Notes: a model not told the origin generated them from the sequence alone. A stretch of DNA of 64,000 bases from an uncultured Acidimicrobiales bacterium (GCA_937976305.1 CALJSB010000053.1:1-64000), one strand, 5' to 3'; positions 51,049 through 60,702 are shown, counted from the stretch's first letter. Made by a program: numbers and translations.

Positions 51049-51899
51049 GCCGAGAGCCGATTGGTGAAGGTCCGTCGAGCCACCAGCCACCCGGTGAGAA
51101 TCCAGGCGAGGATCACCACCACGTGTATGAGATCGTTGAGCGGATCGAGCTCGCCATTGATCAGATGGCGACACACCTCGACACCGTGCCAAGCCGGGGT
51201 GACTCTGCTGATCCAGGACACGACGACCGGCAGTTGCGACACCGGAAAGAACGCACCCGAAAACAAGAACAGCGGCGTGAAGATGAGACGGCTGATGAGC
51301 GAGAAACCTTCGTCAGAGTCGCGGCTGGCCGAGAATGCGCTGACGGGCGCGGCAAACGACATCGCGACCATGCCGGCGACCAGCGGTGCCAGAACGGCGA
51401 GCGGACTCGTAACGAGCCCAAACAAGGCAAGGACGAAGACGTACAGGCTCGACCCAACGGTGATCCGAAAGCCGATCCACAGAATGTGACCGGTGGCCAG
51501 CTCGGTTGCTGTCAGGGGTGTCGACAGAACCGCTTGGTAGGTGCCCTCCCACTTGAGCGCTCCGAGCGTTGGCCACAGTCCGAGCTGGCCGCCTTGCAAC
51601 ATCGCTACCGCAGCCAACACGCCGGGCCCGACGAATGCGGCATAGTCGTCAGTGCCGAGGGTCGACGTGTCGTCGATCTGGGACCCGAGACCGAACCCGA
51701 TGGTGAGCAGGAACAGCACGGGCGAGATGAGCCCGCTCACGATCGTGGGGCGCCACGTGGTTCGGTAGCGAGAGAACTGGTGCTCGAGAAAGTGCCAAAG
51801 CGAAGAGCGTCCAGATGGAATCACGCCGGCAGCGAAAGACGGTCTGCTCGCGACTGCTGGAGTCGAACCGGTGGGCAGGGTTGAACCGGCGTCACTCAT
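51045..51899 (-). CDS. ABC-2 type exporter permease (upstream subunit)
   Basis: 284 residues. About 30 polar N-terminal residues then an ABC-2 membrane domain: SGLISPVLFLLTIGFGLGS, YAAFVGPGVLAAVAMLQGG, EGTYQAVLSTPLTATELATG and FLFSGAFFPVSQLP. It mirrors the neighbouring permease over its length, suggesting duplication. Starts 8 bases inside the end of the ATPase gene. Confidence 0.88.
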   Translation of the reverse strand: MSDAGSTLPTGSTPAVASRPSFAAGVIPSGRSSLWHFLEHQFSRYRTTWRPTIVSGLISPVLFLLTIGFGLGSQIDDTSTLGTDDYAAFVGPGVLAAVAMLQGGQLGLWPTLGALKWEGTYQAVLSTPLTATELATGHILWIGFRITVGSSLYVFVLALFGLVTSPLAVLAPLVAGMVAMSFAAPVSAFSASRDSDEGFSLISRLIFTPLFLFSGAFFPVSQLPVVVSWISRVTPAWHGVEVCRHLINGELDPLNDLIHVVVILAWILTGWLVARRTFTNRLSA

Positions 51900-52815
51900 T
51901 GAGCGACCTGCCGGTGAGGGCCAGGAACACGTCCTCGAGCGTTGCCCTCCGGATCAGGCTCCCGGTTGGATGAACGCCCTCGTTGTACATGTGTGAGAGA
52001 GCGGCGTCGCCATCGTCGACGTAGACGAGCACTCGATCGGGAAGCTGTTCGGTGCGGTGCCCGAGCGCATTGAGCTCTGTCGGTGTGCCGTCGACGAATC
52101 GCAGCTCGAGCACCTCTTTGGTGACGTGCTCCGCGATCAACTCAGTCGGCGAGCCGACGGCGACGATTTTGCCCTGGTCCATCACGAGAAGCCGGTCAGA
52201 GAGCTGCTCGGCCTCGTCCATGTAGTGGGTGGTGAGCAGCAAGGTGACCCCCTGCTCCTTCAGCCGGTACAGGCGCTCCCAGAGCAGGTGTCGGGCCTGA
52301 GGATCGAGGCCAGTGGTTGGCTCATCGAGCAGCACGAGCTCGGGCTCGTTCACGAGCGACCGGGCAATCGTGAGTCGGCGCTTCATGCCACCCGACAACG
52401 GATCGACCTTGGCATCAGCCCGATCAGCGAGTTGGGCGAATTCGAGGAGCTCATCTGCCCGAGCCTTCGCCGCCGACCAACTCAGGCCGAAGTAGCGGGC
52501 ATAGATGACCAGATTTTCTTTGACGGTCAGCTCTTGGTCGAGATTGTCCTCCTGCGGTACGACTCCCATACGTTGGCGGATCTCGCGGCCCTCACGATCG
52601 GGCGAACGGCCAAAAATCGAGAGCGTTCCTTCGGTGAGCGGACTCACCGTGCTCACCATCTTCATGGTGGAGCTCTTGCCGGCACCATTGGGTCCGAGCA
52701 AACCAAAGGTTTCACCCGGAGCGACCGCGAAGTCGATGTGGTCGACCGCGACAAAGCTGCCGAACCGTTTGGTCAGTCCGACAGCCTCGACGGCGAATGT
52801 GGCGATCTCAGTCAG
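51892..52815 (-). CDS. ABC-2 exporter ATP-binding protein (DrrA/NodI-like), probable CTG start
   Basis: 307 residues if read from CTG at 52815. The first ATG/GTG/TTG codon in frame is a TTG at 52701, which would begin just before Walker A (GPNGAGKSS) and remove the first strands. The open frame upstream reads TEIATFAVEAVGLTKRFGSF, a normal ABC N-terminus, so a rare CTG start is favoured. Other motifs: VVPQEDNLDQELTV Q-loop, LSGGMKRRLTIARSLV, LVLLDEPTTGLDPQ, TTHYMDEAEQL. The C-terminal accessory domain is of the DrrA type. It lies 25 bases after the LPVTG-protein gene and overlaps the permease gene. Confidence 0.85.
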   Translation of the reverse strand: MTEIATFAVEAVGLTKRFGSFVAVDHIDFAVAPGETFGLLGPNGAGKSSTMKMVSTVSPLTEGTLSIFGRSPDREGREIRQRMGVVPQEDNLDQELTVKENLVIYARYFGLSWSAAKARADELLEFAQLADRADAKVDPLSGGMKRRLTIARSLVNEPELVLLDEPTTGLDPQARHLLWERLYRLKEQGVTLLLTTHYMDEAEQLSDRLLVMDQGKIVAVGSPTELIAEHVTKEVLELRFVDGTPTELNALGHRTEQLPDRVLVYVDDGDAALSHMYNEGVHPTGSLIRRATLEDVFLALTGRSLNE

Positions 52816-52840
52816 GTCGCCAGTGTGCCAGCCTTTGTGG

Positions 52841-53902
52841 CTAACGCAGTAGTGATTTGCGGCTGCTGCCGAACATCACCAGAGCGGTGCCGGCGGCAAG
52901 CAGCCACAGGCCACCAAGCACGAAGACCGACGTCTCAGCGCCCGTCACCGGCAGCGTTGGCTGGTCTGTCGTTGGCTGGTCCGACGTGGGACTCTGCTGC
53001 TGCGGGGCGTCCGGGTTGAGCGGCGCCTCTTCGTCTGGGCAGTCGGGGTCGGTTGGGTCGACTGGGGTGCCGTCTGCGTTGGTTGGGCAGGCGGGTGCCT
53101 CTTCCTGTGGGCAGTCGGGGTCAGTCGGATCGACTGGGGTGCCGTCCGCATTGGTCGGGCACGCCGGCGCCGGTGGTGGGTCGGGATTCAGCGGCTCTTG
53201 CGGGCAGTCGGGGTCGGTTGGGTCGACTGGGGTGCCGTCAGCGCCCGTTGGGCAGGCGGGTGCCTCTTCGTCTGGGCAGTCGGGGTCGGTTGGGTCGACT
53301 GGGGTGCCGTCCGCATTCGTCGGGCACACGGGAGCGTCAGGCGCCGAGGTACAGATCGTCACCTCGCTCGCATTTACCGAGTGGGGGCTGACCTGATCGG
53401 TCTCGTTGGGACGGTGTGCGGCACGAACTCCCACGGCTGGTGCGGTGAGGGTGACGGTGCCGAGTGGGCCAACCCACTCGCCGGTCTCAACCATGTCGGG
53501 CACGTCGGTGGTCGGCGCTGAGGTACCAACAACGCTGCCATCGGCTCCGATGAACTCGACGACCCAGATCTCTGAGGTCTGGGTGACGTCGACTCGGGAT
53601 GGGTAGCTGTCGGTCGAAATGGCTTCAGGAATGCTCACCTCGCCTGCTGGCAGATCAACCGGAATGGTTGGAGTGACGGGGAACGCCGGATTGAGCAAGT
53701 TGTGCCCGATCGAATCGATGGCGCCGCCAAATTGGACGGTGGTGCAGGTCTCGCCTTCGGTCTGCGCTGACGCAGCTCCGGCGAAGCCGACCAACGTGGC
53801 GCTGATGACTGCAAGCGCGGCAAGCGCTCGAAGAAATGAGGACCGATGCACTACAAAATCGCTGCTGGTTTCTGGAAGACCAGAATTGAGGGAAAAAGTC
53901 AC
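52841..53902 (-). CDS. LPVTG cell-wall-anchored repeat protein
   Basis: 353 residues from the GTG at 53902, chosen for GGAGG seven bases upstream; the first hydrophobic core (SFLRALAALAVISATLVGFA..ASAQ) is a cleavable signal. Residues about 50-165 look like a beta-rich domain. Then come four copies of an 18-residue unit CPTNADGTPVDPTDPDCP (third copy with A-D-G-T after a G) joined by acidic/Pro-rich spacers. The unit recalls thrombospondin type-3 calcium repeats, with paired cysteines. The C-terminus has LPVTG, a hydrophobic helix and a basic tail (SSRKSLLR), a sortase signal. A sortase is encoded at 63345, but whether it acts on this protein is unknown. Just upstream of an ABC exporter. Confidence 0.88.
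   Translation of the reverse strand: MTFSLNSGLPETSSDFVVHRSSFLRALAALAVISATLVGFAGAASAQTEGETCTTVQFGGAIDSIGHNLLNPAFPVTPTIPVDLPAGEVSIPEAISTDSYPSRVDVTQTSEIWVVEFIGADGSVVGTSAPTTDVPDMVETGEWVGPLGTVTLTAPAVGVRAAHRPNETDQVSPHSVNASEVTICTSAPDAPVCPTNADGTPVDPTDPDCPDEEAPACPTGADGTPVDPTDPDCPQEPLNPDPPPAPACPTNADGTPVDPTDPDCPQEEAPACPTNADGTPVDPTDPDCPDEEAPLNPDAPQQQSPTSDQPTTDQPTLPVTGAETSVFVLGGLWLLAAGTALVMFGSSRKSLLR
53026..53332 (-). repeat. Four coding repeats in the LPVTG protein gene
   Basis: Four near-identical blocks each code for the C..C unit of 18 residues. The core gtcgactggggtgccgtc recurs in all but one or two bases. Spacers between copies 2 and 3 are longer and proline-rich. Likely open to copy-number change by recombination. 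Confidence 0.85.
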
Positions 53903-54051
53903 GAATATGCCTCCACTCGCTGTGCCCAATTCGGACACTATCCGCACGCAGCGTGAGCAACGAGTCCGATCTGACGATGTCACGAAGTTTTGGGTGCGGA
54001 GCGCGGTTGTCGCCACTTTGGGTGGCAGTGACGCCACTCTTTGCCGGTTCC

Positions 54052-55185
54052 TCAGCCGAATTCGTAGGTGAGCTCGGCGCCAGATCCGTCGGCCTCGGCT
54101 TCACCGGCGAGGCGAAGATGTTCAAGGTGGGCGTATGTTTCGCTCTCGGCCATCGGTCCCCACGAGCGCTCGGCAAACAGCGAACGCATGTACGCGCTCA
54201 CGGTGCCTTTCCCGATCTCGTCTGACGATTCGCGCAGTGTGTCGAGTCGCTCGTAATGATGACGCTTGATGTCGTTCGCCCGACCCGGCAGGTCAGCAAA
54301 CTCGAGCCCGTGAGCCGGGAGCACGGTGGCCACATCGGCGAAGTTGTCCATGCGGTCGAGAGACTCGAAAAACTCGCCGAGCGGATCAGCCGTGAGCCCC
54401 ATGCCCGAGATATGAGGTGTGATCGTCGGGAGCACGTGGTCGCCGCTGATCATCACCTTGGCATCGGGGTCATAGAGGCACAGGTGATCGGTCGTGTGGC
54501 CAGGGGTGTGGACTGACACCCAACTTCGCCCGCCGAGTTCGATCGCCTCTGCATCAACCACACGCCTGGTCGGTGAAGGAGTCGGAATGAGACGACCAGC
54601 CGTGAACTGCATGATCTTGTATTTCACTTGCCGATGGCGTGGGATCATGTAGGGCGACCCGCCCCAGGGGGTGTGAGGCGACAGCGGCCCGTGATCGACA
54701 ACCTGACCCTTCGCGGCATCGACCATGGCCTTTTCATCCCACTCAGATCTCGCTGCCCGTTCCTGCGATGTCGTTGGTGTGGCGTCGAGATCGACATCGT
54801 CATCTTCGGCGACAGGGTCGAGGAAGGTCCGAAAGTTCTGGTGGGTGATGACGTCGGCGCCGGCAACACGACGCAACATCCCGGCTTGGCCAAAGTGATC
54901 CGGGTGGGAATGTGTGATCACAACCGTGTGCACATGGCGCAGCGACATGCCGGCCGACTTGAGGCGTTTCTGTAGTGCAAGGGTCGTCTGCGGGCCGGGG
55001 AGTCCTGGATCGATCAGGGCGACGCCGCGGTGGTCCTCCATGGCGTAGCAGTTGACATGGCCCAGACCTGGCAGCGATATAGGAAGCTGCAGTCGCAGGA
55101 TGCCAGGTGCCACTTCTTCGACCTCTGAGCGTGCCGGCCGGCGTTCTTCACGAACGGGTTTCGACCCTTGGCATCCGTCGGTCAC
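54052..55185 (-). CDS. Metallo-beta-lactamase-fold hydrolase
   Basis: 377 residues, GTG start overlapping the upstream methyltransferase stop (GTGA). Metal motifs: VVITHSHPDHFGQAG (HxHxDH, about 88-103), HTPGHTTDHLCLY and MISGDHVLPTITPHIS. A C-terminal helical extension (about 280-375) with VLPAHGLEFADLPGRA resembles the LACTB2/BLR-like group. Members hydrolyse thioesters, esters or RNA; the substrate is unknown. Co-transcribed with the SAM methyltransferase gene. Confidence 0.88.
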   Translation of the reverse strand: MTDGCQGSKPVREERRPARSEVEEVAPGILRLQLPISLPGLGHVNCYAMEDHRGVALIDPGLPGPQTTLALQKRLKSAGMSLRHVHTVVITHSHPDHFGQAGMLRRVAGADVITHQNFRTFLDPVAEDDDVDLDATPTTSQERAARSEWDEKAMVDAAKGQVVDHGPLSPHTPWGGSPYMIPRHRQVKYKIMQFTAGRLIPTPSPTRRVVDAEAIELGGRSWVSVHTPGHTTDHLCLYDPDAKVMISGDHVLPTITPHISGMGLTADPLGEFFESLDRMDNFADVATVLPAHGLEFADLPGRANDIKRHHYERLDTLRESSDEIGKGTVSAYMRSLFAERSWGPMAESETYAHLEHLRLAGEAEADGSGAELTYEFG

Positions 55186-56255
55186 ACGCGCACCTCGTAG
55201 TAGAGGTTCGCGGCGTCGTCGAAGTCGTGAGTCTCGATACGGCTGAACCCCGCCTCTTTGACCAGCGACTCAGCGGCCTCAGGATGGAGCCCGAGCGTGC
55301 CCAAGCCAATGCCGTCTGGTTCTGACATTGCGGACTGAAGGCACGAGGCGACTGAGAAGCCATAAAAGAGAGCCAGGAGTGGATTGCGCTTGTCTTGCTC
55401 GAAGTCGCCCGTCGAACGAATGTCTTTGATCAGCCAGGTGCCGTCATCGGTGATCGCCCGTCGGATGGCGGCAGCTGCTTTGTCGGGGCGGGGCATGTCG
55501 TGCAGGCAGTCAAAACACAACACCAGATCGAAGTCTGCTGTTTGTGGCACATCTTCCGCGCCTGAAGCGACGTACTCGACGTTCTCGAGCGCCATGTCGG
55601 CTGCGCTTTGGCGAGCCAAGTCGACGGCGTGCTGTGACGGGTCGTAGCCGACACAGGTGGTTGCCGGGTACGCCTCCGCGATGCGGTTGAGCGTGACCCC
55701 AGCGCCACACCCGACGTCGAGCACACGAGCGCCAGCCTCGAGCTTGTCGACGACGCCGTCGAGGCCGGGCAGGGTCACGGTGGTCAACTCGAGGCGGCTC
55801 CGGACGCCAGTCATGCGAGCCAGACCGGCGGCTGCGCCGGGACCCTGTTGCTCGTAGGTGATGCCGATGCCGGTTGAGAACGACTCGGCAACCGAGTCGA
55901 GGAGCTCGGGGGAGAATCCGCCACGGAAGGCGCCAGCGGCAAAGCTCATCGACGACTCCTCGTCGGCGAGCACTTGGGCCTGGACCGCGGTGAGCTCAAA
56001 GACACCCTCTTCGACACGGTCGATCAGCCGGGCGGCCGCCTGGCCCATGAGCCACTCCCGAACGAACCGCTCGTTGAGGTCGAGGTCAGCGGCGAGCGCG
56101 TGACTGGTGGTTGGCCCTCGTCCCTGCATGGCTTTGTAGAGGCCGAGTCGATCGCCGAGGTAGATGAGCAGCGAGACCTGCTCGCCCATCTTGTAGCTCC
56201 ACACCGTGAAGCCAAACATCTTGACTGCGTCTTCGTCGATCTCGGCTTGGCTCAT
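55182..56255 (-). CDS. Class I SAM-dependent methyltransferase
   Basis: 357 residues, ATG with GGGGGAA upstream. A winged-helix-like N-terminal domain (about 15-95, ALAADLDLNERFVREWLMGQ) precedes a Rossmann SAM domain: ARVLDVGCGAGVTLNRIAEA (about 173-192), CVGYDPSQHAVDLA, SGAEDVPQTADFDLVLCFDCLHDM. The order recalls O-methyltransferase-type enzymes of secondary metabolism and arsenite/quinone methylases; the acceptor is unknown. First gene of a two-gene unit with the MBL hydrolase. Confidence 0.88.
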   Translation of the reverse strand: MSQAEIDEDAVKMFGFTVWSYKMGEQVSLLIYLGDRLGLYKAMQGRGPTTSHALAADLDLNERFVREWLMGQAAARLIDRVEEGVFELTAVQAQVLADEESSMSFAAGAFRGGFSPELLDSVAESFSTGIGITYEQQGPGAAAGLARMTGVRSRLELTTVTLPGLDGVVDKLEAGARVLDVGCGAGVTLNRIAEAYPATTCVGYDPSQHAVDLARQSAADMALENVEYVASGAEDVPQTADFDLVLCFDCLHDMPRPDKAAAAIRRAITDDGTWLIKDIRSTGDFEQDKRNPLLALFYGFSVASCLQSAMSEPDGIGLGTLGLHPEAAESLVKEAGFSRIETHDFDDAANLYYEVRV

Positions 56256-56301
56256 CTGCTTCCCCCAGGTAGCCGCTCAGGACATGTGAACGACGACGAA
56301 G

Positions 56302-57492
56302 CTACTCGGCCTTGTCGGCCGACTCTGCATCTTGGGGCTGGGCATCTGACGAGCCTGCCTCCGATTCGGCATCGGGCGCATCGAGCGGGCCGGCAACCAT
56401 GGTCCAGCGCCCCGAGACCTTCTCGAATCGGAACCAGTCGCCAGACGTGCCCTGGCGGAACTGCACGTCATCGGAGACCTTCTGTGTCTCCGCCACGTTG
56501 TCGAGCACGTTGACTCCGGCCGCTCCGGCGAGTCTCCACGCCTGGGCTCGTTGACGCATGGCTTGGCCTGAGTGCGGTGAGGCAGCGACGATGCCAGCCC
56601 ACCCATCAGTGTTTTCGGCGGCAGCGGCGCGACGGGCAAGATCGAGGGGGCGGCTGAGATCGAGAGAGGAGGATGCACCGTCGCTGATCATGGCGAAGGC
56701 TCGGCCGGCCGCTTCGGTGGCCAGGATACCGAGCCCGCGAGCCGTGAACGGGGCAGACCGCGGGGGACCGGCACCGAAGTCGACATTGTTGGGTGCAGCG
56801 TCCGGCATCACAAGAGGCTCCGGGATGGGACCAGGGGTCCGTTTCCATGCCGTGACGGCAGACATCATGTTGCTCCGCGACAGCTCATCGTCGACGACTG
56901 AGTTCGCACGGTTCTCAGCCGCCGGTTCGGACGCTGATTCGCCGTCGCCACCTGGCTCGGCGTCATCACCAGCGCGGATGCCGCCAACCGATGCGAAGAC
57001 CTCGCTCGCCTCCTTGCCGCGAAACAGCAACAGGTCGAACGGATCCTCGTCGAACGCGTCGGCGAGGACGTAGAGCACCGCAGCCGCGTGACGGCACGGC
57101 GCCACCTCGCTCCGGCACTCACACGACACGCGCAGCGAGCGCGGTGACGGGAAAATCTCGATCCCGGCGGCCTGCGCCTCTCGCAACAACTCGATGTCGA
57201 GCTCGCGATCGAGCAGAGCAGCCGTTCGGGCGGACGAGTCGGCGATGAGCCTGAGAAGGCGGGCCCAACCGTCGTCATCCAGAGGGGGAGCGGCCACGAC
57301 GGCCCGGTAGGTAAGTCGGGGGCCCGATCGAGCCAGGGCCGACGCCTCACCCGGTTCGAGGTCGACGTCGAAGCGCCAGTCGTGCTGGGCGTAGGAGCGA
57401 CCGCGTTCGAGGTCGGCCGCAGCAAAGCCACTGTCGGGGCCTTCGATGAGTTCGAGCCAGGCTCCACCCCACGTGATATCTGAAGCCGTCAC
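56302..57492 (-). CDS. SWIM zinc-finger protein, partner of the SNF2 helicase
   Basis: 396 residues, GTG start overlapping the helicase stop (GTGA). The SWIM motif is RVSCECRSEVAPCRHAAAVLYVLADAF (CxC then CxH, about residues 124-138). N-terminal aromatic/acidic strands (GRSYAQHDWRFDVDLEPGEA) are typical of this family. The C-terminal half is acidic and low in complexity. SWIM proteins bind DNA or protein and are commonly encoded next to an SNF2 ATPase, as here. Terminal Ala/Glu/Asp tail. Confidence 0.9.
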   Translation of the reverse strand: MTASDITWGGAWLELIEGPDSGFAAADLERGRSYAQHDWRFDVDLEPGEASALARSGPRLTYRAVVAAPPLDDDGWARLLRLIADSSARTAALLDRELDIELLREAQAAGIEIFPSPRSLRVSCECRSEVAPCRHAAAVLYVLADAFDEDPFDLLLFRGKEASEVFASVGGIRAGDDAEPGGDGESASEPAAENRANSVVDDELSRSNMMSAVTAWKRTPGPIPEPLVMPDAAPNNVDFGAGPPRSAPFTARGLGILATEAAGRAFAMISDGASSSLDLSRPLDLARRAAAAENTDGWAGIVAASPHSGQAMRQRAQAWRLAGAAGVNVLDNVAETQKVSDDVQFRQGTSGDWFRFEKVSGRWTMVAGPLDAPDAESEAGSSDAQPQDAESADKAE

Positions 57493-60437
57493 CAGTCGCC
57501 CGCCTCACCCGAGAGGGCAACGAGTTCTGCAAGATCGTCGTCGCTCAACTCGGAGATCCAGCCTTCACCAGCGCCGACGACCGCCTGGGCCACCGATCGT
57601 TTGTCTCGTAACAGTGCGGCAATGCGATCTTCGATCGTTCCTTCAGAGATGAGTCGGTGAACGTGCACTCGGCGGTCCTGGCCTATCCGCCACGCCCGGT
57701 CGCTGGCCTGATCTTCAACGGCCGGGTTCCACCAACGGTCGTAGTGGATGACATGGGTGGCAGCGGTGAGGTTGAGTCCGGTTCCGCCCGCTCGCAACGA
57801 AACGACAAAGGCGTCGGCTTCGCCGGCTTGGAAACGATCAACCATTTCTTCACGTTGGCGAGGTCCGAGACCACCATGAAGGAAGAAGGTCCGCAACCCA
57901 CGTTGCTCGAAGTGGCCCTGCAATAGGTGGCCCATGGCGACGTATTGAGTGAAGACGAGCGCAGCTTCGCCACCCTCGACAATCACATCGAGCAGGTCGT
58001 CGGTCGCAGTGAGCTTTCCTGAACGTCCCTCGAGCTCACCGCCTTCGGCCAAGAGATGCTCGGGGTGGTTGCAGACCTGCTTGAGGCGCGTGACCAGACG
58101 GAGCACGAGCCCTCGGCGTTCGATACCGGTGGCGGCCGCAATCTCTGCCATCACATCGGACACCACCGCCGCGTAGAGCGAGGCCTGTTCTTCGGTGAGC
58201 GGAACGATCTCGTCGGTTTCGGTCTTCGGTGGCAAATCCGGGGCGATGTCGGGATCGGTTTTGCGGCGGCGCAACAGGAATGGGCGCAACAGCCGGTTGA
58301 GCTGCGCTGTCACCTCGGCATCACCCTCGCGCTCGATCGGTGCAGCAAGTTCGCGGCGGAACCGTTCGAGCGGGCCAAGCAAGCCAGGGGTCGACCAATC
58401 GAGAATGGCCCACAGGTCGACGAGTTGGTTCTGGATGGGTGTTCCCGTGAGGGCAAAGCGGGTGCCCGAGTTGATGGTGCGAAGGGCTCGTGCCGTGCGT
58501 GATCGCGGGTTCTTGATGGCTTGGGCCTCGTCGGCGACGACCAAACCCCAGTCGATCTCAGCAAGGCGCGCCGCGTCGCGGCGGGCGACTCCGTAGGAGG
58601 TCAGCACGATGGCGTCTTGGTCGAGGTCGCTCACCGATCGGTTGATGCCGTGGTAGCGGACCACGGATGTTTTCGGCGAGAACCTGTTTGTCTCACGGCC
58701 CCAGTTGCCAACGACTGAAGTGGGGCAGACGACGAGCGTGGGGCCTGCCTGGGGGCCCATCGTTGCGTGCCGATGTGCGTGCAATGCCAAGAGTTGGATC
58801 GTTTTCCCGAGACCCATGTCGTCTGCGAGTACTCCGCCGAGGCCGAGCTCGTCCATTTCCTTGAGCCACGCCAGGCCTCTTCGCTGATACGGGCGAAGTT
58901 CTGCGGTGAATCCATCTGGCGGGTCGAGCTCGCGCAACGTGTCGAGTCCGCGCAGTCGATCGCCGAGCGTCGCCAGCGGGCCAACGACTTCGACCACCGC
59001 CTCAGTCGGGCCGCCGAGATCAATGCCGCCACCGAGCGCGGCGGCAAGCGCTGCTCCGGCGCCGACCGATCGACGTTCGCCGAGGCGTTTCAGCTGATCA
59101 CTCTCGACACGGATCCAGCGACCGCGGACCCGGACCACGGCTCGGTTGGCGTCAGCGAGCGACGCCAGCTCTGCGGGAGTGAGGGGTTCACCATCGATCT
59201 CTCCTTGCCATCGGAGTTCGAGCAATGACGACAGGTCGAGCCGTGTGGTGCGTCCGGCGAAGGCCTCTACGTCGCCAGGCGCTTGCTCGGCCGGTCCGAG
59301 AACAGGGGTGAGGGTGATGCCGGTGATCAGGTCTGTTGGCCAGATGACCGACAGCCCACCGGCCCCGAGCTCGGACCCGAGCGGTCCGGCCAGCTCGTCG
59401 AGTTCGGACTCAGTGAGCTCCATCTCGGTTGGACGAGGTTGGGCGAGCAAACGAGTGATTGGTTCCCAGCGTCGACCGGCACGGCGCAGGTTCAGAAGCA
59501 GAGCCGTCTCGAGCGGGGCGAAGTTCTTGCGAGTTGCTTCTGGGGCGGCCCAGAGCGATGCAGCAGGAACGGTCAGCGTCGAGTCGAGACGAGATTGAAA
59601 CACAAGGCTGCCGACGATGGCTTGGTCGCCAGCGTTGTCGCTCGGCACCTTGATGCGAAGCGTGGTGAGCGGAGCTCGTTCACCGCTCAGCGCACTCAGT
59701 CTCTTCAACGCAGCGCCGCTATCGATGACGACGGGTTCGGTTGTGGCGAAGGCCTCGTGGCCGGCAACCAGCGCAGCCGCGGCGGGACGGGCGAAGCGGT
59801 CGACGATGGCCTGTATGAATGCGCGAGCAGTTGCTTCGGGGGTCGGCACCGAGATGGCGGCCGCCGAGATGATCGCTTCAAGGTCTCGTTCGTCGCTTCG
59901 CGGGTCGGCGGGTGTATCGGGGCGGGTGGAATCGAGTGGCGGTCCCTGGCTCGACGGGGGAAGAGCCCCAGAGCCTCCATCGTCGACACGGCTGTGGCCG
60001 GCCGGTGGCATTGCCTTTGCCAAGGCGTCGATGTGAGCTTCTTCGTCAGGGGTGAGAGGGCCGAGCTGCCAGGCGTCGTAACCAGCCGAACTCAGTCCCG
60101 GCTTGAGCCGACCGCTTGCTGCGATTGTGAGTGCAGCTCTCGTTGCTTCGACCCAGAAGTTGTCAGCGGCAGTTGATGAAAAGACTGCATCCGATGGCGG
60201 TGCTTCGGCCGAGCGGGCGAGCGTCTCGATGATCTCGCTGAGTTCGACGCGTTCGACCGGGGTTTGCCGCAGCGCCACGTGGCCCGTCGCGGGATCGGGA
60301 CGGGCGATGGTGATCGAGTCGGTCAGAGCGAGATCGGCCTCGGGATGGTCGCTCCACAAGGCCAGCCAAGAGGCTCGTGGGGGATCGGCTTGCACGAACG
60401 AGACCTCGAGTTGGTCGTCCTGAAGGCGTGCGCGCAT
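57489..60437 (-). CDS. SNF2-family helicase-like ATPase
   Basis: 982 residues from the ATG at 60437; GTG starts at 60491 and 60539 are alternatives and the first residues are not conserved. The N-terminal half (about 1-500) is a non-catalytic region with a conserved block before the ATPase. Motif I is DDMGLGKTIQLLALH, II VVADEAQAIKN, III LTGTPIQNQLVDL, then VFTQYVAMGHLLQGHF and the VI region VSLRAGGTGLNL..HYDRWWNPAVEDQASDRAWRIGQ. This is the bacterial HepA/Rv2101-like group of chromatin-remodeller relatives. Role in bacteria is unclear. Co-translated with the SWIM protein. The divergent spacer to 60703 is 265 bases and AT-richer. Confidence 0.9.
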   Translation of the reverse strand: MRARLQDDQLEVSFVQADPPRASWLALWSDHPEADLALTDSITIARPDPATGHVALRQTPVERVELSEIIETLARSAEAPPSDAVFSSTAADNFWVEATRAALTIAASGRLKPGLSSAGYDAWQLGPLTPDEEAHIDALAKAMPPAGHSRVDDGGSGALPPSSQGPPLDSTRPDTPADPRSDERDLEAIISAAAISVPTPEATARAFIQAIVDRFARPAAAALVAGHEAFATTEPVVIDSGAALKRLSALSGERAPLTTLRIKVPSDNAGDQAIVGSLVFQSRLDSTLTVPAASLWAAPEATRKNFAPLETALLLNLRRAGRRWEPITRLLAQPRPTEMELTESELDELAGPLGSELGAGGLSVIWPTDLITGITLTPVLGPAEQAPGDVEAFAGRTTRLDLSSLLELRWQGEIDGEPLTPAELASLADANRAVVRVRGRWIRVESDQLKRLGERRSVGAGAALAAALGGGIDLGGPTEAVVEVVGPLATLGDRLRGLDTLRELDPPDGFTAELRPYQRRGLAWLKEMDELGLGGVLADDMGLGKTIQLLALHAHRHATMGPQAGPTLVVCPTSVVGNWGRETNRFSPKTSVVRYHGINRSVSDLDQDAIVLTSYGVARRDAARLAEIDWGLVVADEAQAIKNPRSRTARALRTINSGTRFALTGTPIQNQLVDLWAILDWSTPGLLGPLERFRRELAAPIEREGDAEVTAQLNRLLRPFLLRRRKTDPDIAPDLPPKTETDEIVPLTEEQASLYAAVVSDVMAEIAAATGIERRGLVLRLVTRLKQVCNHPEHLLAEGGELEGRSGKLTATDDLLDVIVEGGEAALVFTQYVAMGHLLQGHFEQRGLRTFFLHGGLGPRQREEMVDRFQAGEADAFVVSLRAGGTGLNLTAATHVIHYDRWWNPAVEDQASDRAWRIGQDRRVHVHRLISEGTIEDRIAALLRDKRSVAQAVVGAGEGWISELSDDDLAELVALSGEAGDW

Positions 60438-60702
60438 CCTTACCAGCGTAGGGCTCGATGGGCCATCACCGACCGGCGCGACCAAGGTCACATCACCGAG
60501 CTCTCTCACCTGAATCTCTGCAAATCGGGGCAAAATCACGAAAACTGCGAGATTCTGCGGTCAACGAAGGGGTGTCCTTGGGGCGATCGTGTCTAGTCTT
60601 GTGGGTCGGGAGCGGGTCGTGGAGATCAGAGTTGGGCGTTGCCAGCAGCGTCGCATCGATGATCAACCGTGATCCAGGAGTACGAACTGGCGGAGCGGAG
60701 CC

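Noticed and set aside
60438-60702. Divergent promoter before the SNF2 gene
   Set aside because: A TTGACC-like -35 on the minus strand (60559-60564) has no convincing -10 at the right distance.
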